39,896 nt of DNA from Prevotella sp. (GCA_017474515.1 JAFVHN010000072.1:1-39896); one strand, 5' to 3'. Numbered from the stretch's first letter, positions 14,430 through 23,091 are shown. Numbers and translations are program-made. The notes: generated by a model not told the origin, from the letters alone.

Positions 14430-16547
14430 ATGATGAAAAGAATTTTCTTTTTCTTACTAAGCCTCGTCGCACTTCTTCCCGCCAAGGCCGACGAAGGCAT
14501 GTGGACACTCTACAACCTGCCGCCGGCAGTCTATGAGCAGATGAAGGCCGAGGGCTTCATGCTGCCCTACAGCGACCTCTACGACAGCCCGCAGGCCATC
14601 AAGAACTGCGTGGTGAACTTCTCGGGGTATTGCACCGGCGTGGTGGTGTCGCCCAACGGACTGGTGTTCACCAACCACCACTGCGGCTTTGAGAGCATCC
14701 GCTCGCACAGCACCGTGGAGCACGACTACATGCTCAACGGTTTTTGCGCAAAGAGCTACGCCGAGGAGTTGCCCAACGAGAACATGTTCGTGAGCTTCAT
14801 GCGCTCCCAGCTCGACATCACCGACCGCCTGGAGTGGCTGGCCAAGAAGCAGGGCGTGAACGACGACGACTGGGACGGGCTCATCGACTCGCTTCAGACG
14901 GCCATGAACGACAGCGTGAAGCTCATAGACCCCACGCTGACCGTGGAGATTGACGCCTTCTACGAGGGCAACGCCTACTACGCCACCACCTACCAGCGGT
15001 TCAACGACCTGCGACTGGTGTTTGCCATTCCAAAGTCGATGGGCAAGTTCGGCGGCGACACCGACAACTGGATGTGGCCGCGCCAGACCTGCGACTTCTC
15101 CGTCTTCCGCATCTATGCCGACCCGAAGACCAACGGCCCGGCCGATTATTCCGCCGAAAACGTGCCCTATCATCCACAATCGTGGGCTCCCGTCAGCATG
15201 CAGGGCTATAAAGACGGCGACTTCTCAATGACCATCGGCTTCCCCGGCAGCACCTCGCGCTACCTGAGCAGCTTCGGCATCAAGGAGATGCGCAACGCCG
15301 AAAACACCACCCGCGTGCAGGTGAGGGGCGTCAAGCAGGCCGTCATGAAAAAACACATGGACGCCTCGGAGGCCGTGCGCATCAAGTACGACTCAAAATA
15401 CGCCCAGAGCGCCAACTACTGGAAAAACTCCATGGGCATGAACAAGTGCATCGACTCGGTGAACATCATCGGCCTGAAACAGCAGCACGAGGAGCTCATC
15501 AAGGCATACCAGGAAAAGACGGGCTTCCTGAAAGGCAAGCTCGACTTCACCAAGCTGCAGGACCTCTACGCCAGCCGCTATGAGCACATCCGCTCTTTCT
15601 ACTATTTCTACGAGAGCTTCATACGCACCAACGAGCTGGTGACCAGGGCCATGAGAGCCGTGAACGGCATGCCCCTGCAAGGCCCCGAGGACAACGACAA
15701 GAAGCAGTACTTCGAGTTCAAGGACAATAGCGACGAGTGGGACGCCGACCTCGACAAGGAGGTGCTGGCCGTGATGCTGAAGAACTATCGCGAGCACGTG
15801 GGAGTGCAGTATCTTCCCGACTTCTACGAAACCATCGACAAGAAGTTCAAGGGCGACTACCAGAAATATGTGGATTATCTCTACAAGAAGTCGGTGCTCA
15901 TGAAGGGCAAGAAAATCTACCCCGGCAAGAAGTCGTTCCTGAAAGACCCGGGCATAGCCGTCGGCATAGACCTTACCTCGGTCATTGCCACCTTGCAAAT
16001 GTATCTGGGCGGGTCGATGGCCGAGATTGAGGAGCAGGAGAAAATGCTCTGCGCCGCCAAGCTGCAGATGGAGCAAGACATGCCCCACTACAGCGACGCC
16101 AACTTCACCATGCGCCTTTCCTACGGACAAGTGGGTGAATACCTGCTCAACGGCCAGCCATCGGGATACTACACCACCGCCGAGAGCATGGTGGCCAAGA
16201 TGAAGCAGGCCGACCGCATTGCCGACTACTTCGCCGAGCCGGAGATGCACACACTGCTGGGAGCCAGCGACTTCGGAAAATATACCGACAAGGAAACGGG
16301 AAAGATGCAACTGTGCTTCCTTACCAACAACGACATCACCGGCGGCAACTCCGGCTCGCCCATGTTCGACGGAAAGGGACGGCTCATCGGACTGGCCTTC
16401 GACGGCAACTGGGACAGCCTGTCGAGCGACATCTTCTTCGACAAACAGCTGGCACGCTGCATTGGCGTGGACATTCGCTACGTGCTCTTCATGATGGACA
16501 AATGGGGACACGCCGACCGGCTGATAAGGGAAATCAATCCCCAATAA
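14430..16547 (+). CDS. dpp7: S46 family dipeptidyl-peptidase, DPP7 type
   Basis: This periplasmic serine exopeptidase removes dipeptides from peptide N-termini and feeds amino acid use in asaccharolytic and oral Bacteroidales. The 705-residue product has a signal peptide (1-20). The chymotrypsin-like triad is visible as His84 in TNHHCG, Asp222 in RQTCDFSVF and Ser641 in GGNSGSP. Residue 659, eighteen after the Ser, is Gly (AFDGNW). In Porphyromonas enzymes Gly here marks DPP7 (hydrophobic P1) and Arg marks DPP11 (acidic P1), so DPP7 specificity is inferred. A second Met follows immediately and could be the true start. The DUF4294 gene begins 23 bases downstream. Confidence 0.93.
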   Translation: MMKRIFFFLLSLVALLPAKADEGMWTLYNLPPAVYEQMKAEGFMLPYSDLYDSPQAIKNCVVNFSGYCTGVVVSPNGLVFTNHHCGFESIRSHSTVEHDYMLNGFCAKSYAEELPNENMFVSFMRSQLDITDRLEWLAKKQGVNDDDWDGLIDSLQTAMNDSVKLIDPTLTVEIDAFYEGNAYYATTYQRFNDLRLVFAIPKSMGKFGGDTDNWMWPRQTCDFSVFRIYADPKTNGPADYSAENVPYHPQSWAPVSMQGYKDGDFSMTIGFPGSTSRYLSSFGIKEMRNAENTTRVQVRGVKQAVMKKHMDASEAVRIKYDSKYAQSANYWKNSMGMNKCIDSVNIIGLKQQHEELIKAYQEKTGFLKGKLDFTKLQDLYASRYEHIRSFYYFYESFIRTNELVTRAMRAVNGMPLQGPEDNDKKQYFEFKDNSDEWDADLDKEVLAVMLKNYREHVGVQYLPDFYETIDKKFKGDYQKYVDYLYKKSVLMKGKKIYPGKKSFLKDPGIAVGIDLTSVIATLQMYLGGSMAEIEEQEKMLCAAKLQMEQDMPHYSDANFTMRLSYGQVGEYLLNGQPSGYYTTAESMVAKMKQADRIADYFAEPEMHTLLGASDFGKYTDKETGKMQLCFLTNNDITGGNSGSPMFDGKGRLIGLAFDGNWDSLSSDIFFDKQLARCIGVDIRYVLFMMDKWGHADRLIREINPQ

Positions 16548-16570
16548 CTCATCATATCTCCTTGACTCCC

Positions 16571-17206
16571 ATGCCCAAGAAACACCTCCTCCTCACAATG
16601 GCACTGGCCGCCATCACCCTGGCAGCCGGTGCCCAGAAGGTGGTACATCCCGAAGACCGCGAGGTGGACATGGACAATCCCACCTTCGTGCCGACATTCA
16701 AGGTGAGCAAGGTGCTCCACAACGGCGACAGCCTGCAATATGTGGAGCTCAACCCCGTGTATGTATATCCCCAGCCCGAGTTCAAGAACGAGAAGCAGCG
16801 ACAAGCCTACAACCGGCTGGTGTATAACGTCAAGAAGGTGCTGCCCATCGCCAAGGAGGTGAACCAAATCATATTGGAAACCTACGACGTGCTGGAGGGG
16901 CTGCCCGACAAGAAGGCCAAGGATGCGCACATGAAGAAACTGGAGCAGGGACTGAAAGAGGAATATGGGCCGAGAATGAAAAAACTGACCTACGCACAGG
17001 GCAAGCTGCTCATAAAACTGGTGCACCGCGAGTGCGACTCGTCGGGATATGAGCTCATCCAGGCATTCCTCGGACCTATGCGTGCCGGCTTCTACCAGGC
17101 CTTCGCATGGGCCTTCGGCGCCAGCCTCACCAAGAAATACGATGCCGAAAAGACCGACCGGCTCACCGAGCGCGTAGTTAGAATGGTGGAAAGCGGGCAG
17201 CTGTAG
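16571..17206 (+). CDS. Exported DUF4294 family protein
   Basis: The 211-residue product has a signal peptide ending near LAAGAQ. The core holds the DUF4294 blocks VYVYPQPEFKNEKQRQAYNRLVYNV is split by Gly/Pro-poor helices, then KLTYAQGKLLIKLVHRECDSSGYELI and FLGPMRAGFYQAFAWAFGASL near the C-terminus. The function of the family is unknown; it is confined largely to Bacteroidetes. The open frame runs upstream into the peptidase gene, but the ATG at 16571 starts the signal peptide and lies 23 bases after the peptidase stop, so the two are probably co-transcribed. Confidence 0.85.
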   Translation: MPKKHLLLTMALAAITLAAGAQKVVHPEDREVDMDNPTFVPTFKVSKVLHNGDSLQYVELNPVYVYPQPEFKNEKQRQAYNRLVYNVKKVLPIAKEVNQIILETYDVLEGLPDKKAKDAHMKKLEQGLKEEYGPRMKKLTYAQGKLLIKLVHRECDSSGYELIQAFLGPMRAGFYQAFAWAFGASLTKKYDAEKTDRLTERVVRMVESGQL

Positions 17207-17216
17207 GGCATTGTCT

Positions 17217-17353
17217 TAACCACGGATGAACACAGACAATCACGGACTTCCTTTTTTCCGTGCCAGTCCGTGTTCATCCGTGGTTTTATTTTACCTCGGA
17301 CAAACACGGACTATCACGGACTTTCTTTTTCCGTGCCAGTCCGTGTTCATCCG
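17217..17353. repeat. Family B tandem hairpins, two units
   Basis: Two units (17217-17285 and 17293-17353) of the CCACGGAT/CACGGAC hairpin follow directly after the DUF4294 stop codon. Each has arms that read CCACGGATGAACAC and GTGTTCATCCGTGG around a T-rich centre. They share the gap 17207-17689 with family A copy A3. Confidence 0.85.
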
Positions 17354-17405
17354 TTTTTTTCGTTTTGGCGGATTTGAGGTGGATAGACAGCAAGGTTTAA
17401 ATTGG

Positions 17406-17608
17406 TAAAAAATATTGACAAAATCGCCAATTTTGCGAGTGTTTTGTAAATTGTTGAAAATCAGCAGTTTGAAAAATGCCCGAGGTTTGACGGCAAATTT
17501 CAAGGAGAGATTTGCCAATTCTCTCCTCTCAAACTGCCAAATCTCTCCCTGAAATTTGCCGTCAAACTCTTTAGGGGAACAAAAATCCGTTGAAAAATCT
17601 TGACAAAA
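17406..17608 (+). repeat. Family A interspersed element, copy A3
   Basis: This 203-bp copy starts with TAAAAAATATTGACAAAA and ends with GAAAAATCTTGACAAAA. Its hairpin arms, GTTTGACGGCAAATTTC (17485-17501) and its exact reverse complement (17551-17567), carry CGG/CCG where copies A1, A2 and A6 carry CCG/CGG. The inner stem uses TTTGCCAATT rather than TTTGAAGATT. It is followed at 17616-17635 by GCGCTTCGCTAAATGATAAA. It lies between two convergent genes. Confidence 0.9.
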
Positions 17609-17689
17609 CGACCCCGCGCTTCGCTAAATGATAAAGGAAGCGGAAATAATTGTCCGGAACTCCGGAAGGAAGCGGAATATGTAAAAAGC

Positions 17690-18694
17690 TTATTCGGTCG
17701 TTTCGCTGAAAATCACTTGGATGATTGTTTGGCCCACGGCCTGCAGGGTGTGGGGGTCGAGGTGGGCCATGTCGTCGCTGACCGTGTGCCAGGTGGGACC
17801 GAAATTGCTCTGTTCGCAATCGGGGTAATAGGGGATGATGTCGATGGTGGGGATTTTCGCAATGTTGTTCACCGGCACATGGTCGTCGGTGATGTGGTTG
17901 CCGTTGCTCCTTGGGAAGAAGCTGCCGTATCCGGCGGTTTCTGCCGCCGCCCACACCTTATCGACCACGGAGGGTGCGTAGTTCATCGACAATCCCTCGC
18001 GGTAGAAGGCCGCGCCCTGTCCGCCCACCATGTCGAGCAGTATGCCGAACCTTGCGCTATAATCCTTCGGCTCAAGGTTCTCCGCCCAGTATTGTGAACC
18101 GAGCGCCCACGAGTTGCCGCTGTCGGGCGCATCGCTCCATTGGGGCACTCCCCAGTCTTCGGCGTCGAAGCAAACGAAGTCCACGCCGATGTTGAGCGAG
18201 TCGCTGGCTTGCAAAAGGCGTGCCACCTCCAGCATGACGGCCACTCCCGATGCGCCGTCGTTGGCGGCCATCACCGGCGTCTTCCATTTGGTGGAGTCGG
18301 GGTCGTTGTCGGCCCAGGGACGGCTGTCCCAGTGTGCGCACAAAAGGATGCGTGCCGCCAGGTCGGGCTTGTGCTGAGCGATGATGTTGGTGCTGCGCAA
18401 GGGCGTGCCGTCGTAGCCGGTGAGCGTCACCTGCTGCATGGTCACCAGGCAACCGAATTGCTCAAACTTCTGCCTGAGCCATTCGCCGCAGAGGTCGTGG
18501 GCCTTGCTGTTCATGGTTCGCGGCCCGAAGTCGCATTGCTTTTGGCAATAGGCCATTGCGCTGTCGGCGCGGAACATGGGCCCCACGGGGCGGGGCGTGT
18601 TGGTGGTGTCGGCCACGTCGGTCTTGTTGCTCTTGCATGAGCACAGGGTCGTGGTGGCCAGTGCCATGGCAATAATATAAAATAGGTGTTTCAT
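17690..18694 (-). CDS. Lipoprotein glutaminyl-peptide cyclotransferase (M28 family)
   Basis: This zinc enzyme is predicted to convert N-terminal Gln (or Glu) of exported peptides to pyroglutamate. The 334-residue product has a lipoprotein signal (lipobox around LCSC, Cys20). M28-fold landmarks are AHWDSRPW, the zinc ligand Asp146 in ANDGASG, CFDAEDWG with catalytic Glu179 and zinc ligand Asp180, Asp221 in LLDMVGG, and His303 in TWHTVSDD. The E-D pair and the SFFPRSNGNHITDDHVPV segment match the animal-type cyclases known from Porphyromonas and Prevotella. The frame is open far upstream, but only the ATG at 18694 gives the lipoprotein signal. It lies two bases after the fusion hydrolase stop, so the two are translationally coupled. 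Confidence 0.88.
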   Translation of the reverse strand: MKHLFYIIAMALATTTLCSCKSNKTDVADTTNTPRPVGPMFRADSAMAYCQKQCDFGPRTMNSKAHDLCGEWLRQKFEQFGCLVTMQQVTLTGYDGTPLRSTNIIAQHKPDLAARILLCAHWDSRPWADNDPDSTKWKTPVMAANDGASGVAVMLEVARLLQASDSLNIGVDFVCFDAEDWGVPQWSDAPDSGNSWALGSQYWAENLEPKDYSARFGILLDMVGGQGAAFYREGLSMNYAPSVVDKVWAAAETAGYGSFFPRSNGNHITDDHVPVNNIAKIPTIDIIPYYPDCEQSNFGPTWHTVSDDMAHLDPHTLQAVGQTIIQVIFSETTE

Positions 18695-18696
18695 GA

Positions 18697-20532
18697 TTAT
18701 TTGATTTTCCGTTGCGCGGCAGCCATGAGCCTGAGCCAGTTGCCGCCCCAGATTTTCTCTATGTCGCGTTCGTTGAACTTCCGTTTCATCAATTGCAGGG
18801 TGAAGTTGATGAGCTCGGAGCAGTTGGCCAGACCAATGATTCCTCCGTCGCCGTCGAAGTCGGTGCCCAGTCCCACGTGCTCCACGCCCATGATTTTTAT
18901 GGCGTGCTCCAGGTGGTTCATGGCGTCGAGGATGGTGGCTTCGCCCACCTGCCGCAAAAAACCGCCGTAGAGGGTGATGTGGCATAGTCCGCCGGCCTTG
19001 GCCAGTGCCCTCAGTTGCTGGTCGGTGAGGTTGCGCGGATGGTCGCACAGTGCGCGGCAGTTGCTGTGACTGCACACGATGGGCGTCTGGCTGATGTTGA
19101 GCGCATCGTAGAAACTCTTTTCGGCGGCATGGCTCAGGTCCACGAGGATGCCGTGCTCGTTCATGGCGTTGATGACTTTCTCGCCGAACTGGCTCACGCC
19201 GTTGTGGGTGTTGCAGCCCTTTGCCGAGTCGCAGATGTCGTTGTCGCCGTTGTGGCAAAGGGTGATATAGGTGACGCCGCGTTGTGCGAAGTGCTTCACG
19301 TTTTGCACGTCGTGGTTGAGGGCCAGGCCGTTTTCTATGGCGAACATGATGCTCTTGCGCCCTTTCCGCTTGTCCTCATAGAGGTCGGAGGGGGTGCGGG
19401 CGATGCTGAGGCAACGGCTGTTGCGCTTCACGATTTCCTCTATCTTGTTGAAAATCAGGTCGGCGTAGTCCATGGGGCTCGACACGTCGAAAGGCACTAT
19501 CTGCGAGAATTGCTCGCCGATTTTCGGTTGTGGCAGGTAGGCGGCCATGGTGACGGCGCTGAGCCTTCCCTCCGACATTTTCTGAAGGTCAACCAGTATG
19601 TTTTCGTCGCGGCTGTCGAAAGTGACGCCTTTTGAGAAAAACATGGGCGTGTCGCAATGGGTGTCGAGGGTGACGATGCGTCGGTGGAGGCGCTTGGCCG
19701 CGTCGAAGTTGGCGGCCTGTCTGACGAGCCACTCAAACAACGGCAGCCCGCTTTCCAGGCACTCGGGGTGCCATTGCACGCCGAGGATGGGTTTAAATTC
19801 GCTGCTCTCGATGGCCTCGGTCACCCCGTCGGGCGACGTTGCCACGACATGGAAGCGCTGTCCGGCCTCGCTGACGGCCTGGTGGTGGAAGCTGTTGACG
19901 TAGATGGTTTCTTTGTTATAGATGTCGAAAAGCGCCGACTGGCGGTCGATGTTGATGCTGTGGGTGAGCTCGCCCCTGCCGGCATCCTGGGCATGCTTGA
20001 TCATGGGTGCCCATTGTGGCTGCTGGGGTGCGTTCCTGTTTCCGAAGAGCTTGGTGCGCTCTTTCGTCACCACGACGCTCTGTTGCTGGCGTGCCTCGTA
20101 GATGTCCTGCGCCACCTTTCCGCCCAGTGCCACGGCCAGTGTCTGAATGCCGCGGCAAATGCCGAGGATGGGAATCTGGCGGTCGTAGGCCAGCCTTGTT
20201 ATGAGCAGTTCGGGAAGGTCGCGCTCCTCGTTGATGCGGTGCAGCTGTGGCGACGGTTCCTCGCCGCTCCACAGGGGGTTGAAGTCGGCGCCGCCGCTGA
20301 GCAGCAGGCCGTCGATGTGTTCCAGCGTGTTGGCCAGCACATGTCGGTCGGCCACGGGCGGAATGATGATGGGCGTGCCGCCGGCGCGCACCACCGAGTC
20401 GTAGTATCGCTTGCTCAGAGTGGCGTCGCCGTCGTTGAAGTTGCCGGTAATGCCGATGACGGGCTGTCGGTCGGCCTGCGGAAAATGTCGGTAGATGGCG
20501 TTTAGGTGTTCCTGAAGGTCAAATGTTTCCAT
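18697..20532 (-). CDS. Fusion of C26 gamma-glutamyl hydrolase and M19 dipeptidase
   Basis: The 611-residue product joins two complete enzymes. Residues about 24-275 are a class I glutamine amidotransferase-like gamma-glutamyl hydrolase (peptidase C26, PuuD type) with Cys126 in LGICRG, His255 and Glu257 in VQWHPE. Residues about 285-605 are a membrane (renal) dipeptidase-type M19 domain. All metal and substrate residues are present: His292/Asp294 in DTHCD, Glu400, His468 in DLSHA, His489 in CSHSN, Arg500 and Asp558 in GTDFDG, with spacings close to human DPEP1. No signal peptide is seen, so it should be cytosolic. It lies 54 bases after the lrp gene and two before the cyclase. Gamma-glutamyl peptides or glutathione are possible substrates (inference). 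Confidence 0.9.
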   Translation of the reverse strand: METFDLQEHLNAIYRHFPQADRQPVIGITGNFNDGDATLSKRYYDSVVRAGGTPIIIPPVADRHVLANTLEHIDGLLLSGGADFNPLWSGEEPSPQLHRINEERDLPELLITRLAYDRQIPILGICRGIQTLAVALGGKVAQDIYEARQQQSVVVTKERTKLFGNRNAPQQPQWAPMIKHAQDAGRGELTHSINIDRQSALFDIYNKETIYVNSFHHQAVSEAGQRFHVVATSPDGVTEAIESSEFKPILGVQWHPECLESGLPLFEWLVRQAANFDAAKRLHRRIVTLDTHCDTPMFFSKGVTFDSRDENILVDLQKMSEGRLSAVTMAAYLPQPKIGEQFSQIVPFDVSSPMDYADLIFNKIEEIVKRNSRCLSIARTPSDLYEDKRKGRKSIMFAIENGLALNHDVQNVKHFAQRGVTYITLCHNGDNDICDSAKGCNTHNGVSQFGEKVINAMNEHGILVDLSHAAEKSFYDALNISQTPIVCSHSNCRALCDHPRNLTDQQLRALAKAGGLCHITLYGGFLRQVGEATILDAMNHLEHAIKIMGVEHVGLGTDFDGDGGIIGLANCSELINFTLQLMKRKFNERDIEKIWGGNWLRLMAAAQRKIK

Positions 20533-20586
20533 GGTTAAAAACAATAATGGTCTGGGCAGGGGGCGGCACGTGCCTCCCCCTTGCTC

Positions 20587-21051
20587 CTATTCGCTGAGGT
20601 TGATGGGAATTTCGCGTTTCACGCTCTGCTCGAGCGAGATGAGCGTTTCGGTGGCCACCACGCCGGGAATGCCCTGCAACTGGTTGTTGAGCAGGTCCAT
20701 GAGCTGTTCGTTGCTGCGGGCATACAGTTTGATGAGCATGGTGTAGGGGCCGGTGGTGAAGTGACATTCCACGATTTCGGGAATGTGAATGAGCCTTCCC
20801 ACCACCTGTTTATACATGTTTCCACGTTCCAGGGTGATGCCCACGTAGGTGCAGATGGAATAACCGAGCGACTTGGGATTGATGTCGAAGCCGCTTCCCA
20901 TGATGATGCCGTCTTCCATGAGTTTCTGCACACGCTGGTGGATGGCAGCCCTCGAGACGTTACACTCCGAGGCCACGTCCTTGAAGGGTATGCGCGCGTT
21001 GGTTGAGAGGATACTAAGGATTTTCTTGTCCAGATTGTCAATTTTCTCCAT
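20587..21051 (-). CDS. Lrp/AsnC family transcriptional regulator
   Basis: The 154-residue product has an N-terminal helix-turn-helix (about 5-60: LDKKILSILSTNARIPFKDVA, with recognition region SRAAIHQRVQKL) and a C-terminal RAM/AsnC ligand-binding domain (about 70-145, with the block GPYTMLIKLYARSNEQL). Family members bind amino acids, form octamers and often regulate their own gene. The frame is open 46 codons upstream, but the ATG at 21051 gives the family N-terminus and follows a promoter at 21093-21125. It heads a likely operon with the C26-M19 hydrolase and the glutaminyl cyclase. Confidence 0.92.
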   Translation of the reverse strand: MEKIDNLDKKILSILSTNARIPFKDVASECNVSRAAIHQRVQKLMEDGIIMGSGFDINPKSLGYSICTYVGITLERGNMYKQVVGRLIHIPEIVECHFTTGPYTMLIKLYARSNEQLMDLLNNQLQGIPGVVATETLISLEQSVKREIPINLSE

Positions 21052-21092
21052 GATATGGTTGCTATTTTTTGTTGTCTTTCTCAAATGAGTTA

Positions 21093-21125
21093 GCAAAAAT
21101 AGCAAAATAAAACGAATTGTGCAAC
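21093..21125 (-). promoter_or_regulatory. Promoter of the lrp-type operon
   Basis: On the minus strand GTTG (21122-21125), a 20-base spacer and TATTTTTGC (21101-21093) form a Bacteroidetes promoter 42 bases before the start. The -33 box lies inside the left arm of the palindrome at 21116-21171. Confidence 0.65.
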
Positions 21126-21171
21126 ATTTTGCCCGAAAAATCTTGTTTTTCGTGTCAAAATGTTGCACAAT
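21116..21171. promoter_or_regulatory. Large perfect palindrome: operator and/or terminator
   Basis: ATTGTGCAACATTTTG (21116-21131) is repeated in exact inverse at 21156-21171. Inside lies a second inverted repeat, CGAAAAA (21134-21140) and TTTTTCG (21146-21152). It falls between the stop of the third FKBP gene and the start of the lrp gene and covers the latter's -33 box. It may be an Lrp-type operator, a terminator for the FKBP operon, or both. Confidence 0.6.
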
Positions 21172-21198
21172 AGGCGTTCTTTTGCCCAAAAACGGGGC

Positions 21199-22185
21199 TT
21201 ATCTGGTCTTTTTCTTTACAGCGGTGGGGGCTTTCTTTACGGGCACGGGCTTCTTCCCGGCAGCGGGAGCAGCCTCTGTTTTGGGCTCCTCGGCCTTTGC
21301 GGGCTCAGCCACCTGGATGTCCACCAGTTCCACGGTGAAGATAAGTGTGCTGAATGGCGGGATTTCCCCGGCCTGGCGTGCGCCGTAGGCGAGTTGCTGG
21401 GGGATGAAGAGTTCCCATTTGCTGCCTTTTTTCATGGCGAGCAGTGCCTCTGTCCATCCCGGAATAACCTGTGTGACGCCGAACGACGTGGTTGGCGGCT
21501 GGCGTTTATAGCTGCTGTCGAAGACGGTGCCGTCGATGAGCTTGCCTTCATATTTCACCACCACCTTGTCTTCTTTTGAGGGCGAGGGCCCGTCGCCTTC
21601 CTCCAGGATGCGATATTGCAGACCGCTGGGTGTGGTCATCACGCCGGGCTTCGTCTTGTTTTCCTCGAGGAACTGCTCTCCGGCCTTCCGTGTGGCTTCA
21701 GCCTTCTGTGCGGCTTTTTCCTGCTGCCATTGCCTAAAGAGGGGAGAGGCCTTCTGAGGTGTTGACAGGATGCTGTCGGCGTAGAGTCCGTCGCGGAAGC
21801 CCCTGTAGAAGAGTTCCTTGAGCATTTCGCCCTCAAATTCTTCCTGTACGCCCTTGAACATGCGGTTTTTCACGATGTCGGCCACCTGCAGTCCGGCCAG
21901 CACGGCCTTCAGCGAGTCGTCGCTGATGTTGGTCATGGCGTTTTCAAACGACTTCAGGAACACGGGCATTTCCTGTTCTTCCACGCCGAAGTTGTTCTTG
22001 AGGAAAGGCGTCAGCCCTTCGCACATGGCCATTCCCGACAGATAGCTCAGCGAGTCGGCGTGCGTGGTGAGCACCACGGGCGCCTTGGGCTGCTGCTGTT
22101 TTTTCTTGTCCTTTTTTCCGGCATTGGCCGTAAAGAACGAAGCACTCACCACGAGGGTGAGTGCCACGATGATAATTCTTTTCAT
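21199..22185 (-). CDS. Periplasmic FKBP-type prolyl isomerase
   Basis: The 328-residue product has a signal peptide (1-22, ending TANA) without an obvious lipobox. A helical FKBP_N dimerisation region follows (about 40-185), then a FKBP catalytic domain (about 190-290). Family residues are seen in VVKYEGKLIDGTVFDSSY, VIPGWTEAL and FIPQQLAYG. The last 40 residues form a Lys/Pro/Ala-rich tail. It is the third and last of three tandem FKBP genes, three bases after the second. The likely role is folding or protection of exported proteins. Confidence 0.92.
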   Translation of the reverse strand: MKRIIIVALTLVVSASFFTANAGKKDKKKQQQPKAPVVLTTHADSLSYLSGMAMCEGLTPFLKNNFGVEEQEMPVFLKSFENAMTNISDDSLKAVLAGLQVADIVKNRMFKGVQEEFEGEMLKELFYRGFRDGLYADSILSTPQKASPLFRQWQQEKAAQKAEATRKAGEQFLEENKTKPGVMTTPSGLQYRILEEGDGPSPSKEDKVVVKYEGKLIDGTVFDSSYKRQPPTTSFGVTQVIPGWTEALLAMKKGSKWELFIPQQLAYGARQAGEIPPFSTLIFTVELVDIQVAEPAKAEEPKTEAAPAAGKKPVPVKKAPTAVKKKTR

Positions 22186-22188
22186 AGC

Positions 22189-23091
22189 TTATTTCTCGAT
22201 GCCGAGCAATTCAATCGTGAAGATAAGTGTTGAGAAGGGTTTGATGGGTGAACCGGGCTGGGGGTTGCCTCCGTAGGCGAGCTGCTGCGGAATGACCACT
22301 TCCCATTTGCTTCCGACGGGCATGTGTGTGAGAGCCTCCTTGAATCCGGGCACCACCTGGTTGACGTTCATCTTGACGGGTTCGCCGCGCTTGATGCTGC
22401 TGTCGAACACGGTGTCGTTGATGAGCTTGCCCTCATAGTGTACGTTCACCTTCGAAGTGTCGGTGGGCACGGGGCCGTTGCCGACCTTGAGGATTTTGTA
22501 GAGCACGGTGCCCTTCACGTCGTCGTTGCCCACCTTCACCGAGCAGTCAATCTTGCCCACGCCTTCCTGGCTGCCATACTTGGCCTGGAAAGCCTCGCCC
22601 TCCTTGAGCACGTCGGCATAGAGGGATTTCTTCACCTGGTTGAGCAGGCGGTCGGCGTTCATGCCGGCATCCTCAGCATCCTTGAACACGTCGCTCTTTC
22701 CAAGCAGGTTGGCCATGATGCCCACGATGTAGTTGTTGGCCGAGAGGTTCTTCGTGCTGTCTTCGCCGAAGACCATGCGGCTATAGCCTTCGTATTGTTG
22801 TCCGTACTGCATGCCGAGGAGCACGCCGATGTAGTAGGCGCGTTCTTTCTTGTTCTCTTTCGAGGTGAAAGCGTCGAGCATGCCCTTGGCCATTTCGTCC
22901 ATGTAGGCGGTGTCGAGGTCAAGCTGTTGGGCAAGCATGCCTTTGTTGAGGTTGTAGGTGGAGGCCATGCCGATGGCATAGCTCAGGGAATCGACGTCGC
23001 TCTTCAGGTTGGCCTTGGGAGCGGACTTGCCACAGCCGAAGAAAGCGGCGGCCACAATAGCCATAACGGCTACAAATGCAAATTTTTTCAT
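22189..23091 (-). CDS. Lipoprotein FKBP-type prolyl isomerase
   Basis: The 300-residue product carries a lipoprotein-type signal with Cys20 after AAAFFG. A helical FKBP_N region follows (DSLSYAIGMAS onward), then a C-terminal FKBP domain with VNVHYEGKLINDTVFDSS, VVPGFKEAL and VIPQQLAYGG. The aromatic residue after VVPG is Phe instead of the usual Trp, which is tolerated in the family. It is the middle gene of the tandem trio, 49 bases after the first and three before the third. Confidence 0.92.
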   Translation of the reverse strand: MKKFAFVAVMAIVAAAFFGCGKSAPKANLKSDVDSLSYAIGMASTYNLNKGMLAQQLDLDTAYMDEMAKGMLDAFTSKENKKERAYYIGVLLGMQYGQQYEGYSRMVFGEDSTKNLSANNYIVGIMANLLGKSDVFKDAEDAGMNADRLLNQVKKSLYADVLKEGEAFQAKYGSQEGVGKIDCSVKVGNDDVKGTVLYKILKVGNGPVPTDTSKVNVHYEGKLINDTVFDSSIKRGEPVKMNVNQVVPGFKEALTHMPVGSKWEVVIPQQLAYGGNPQPGSPIKPFSTLIFTIELLGIEK

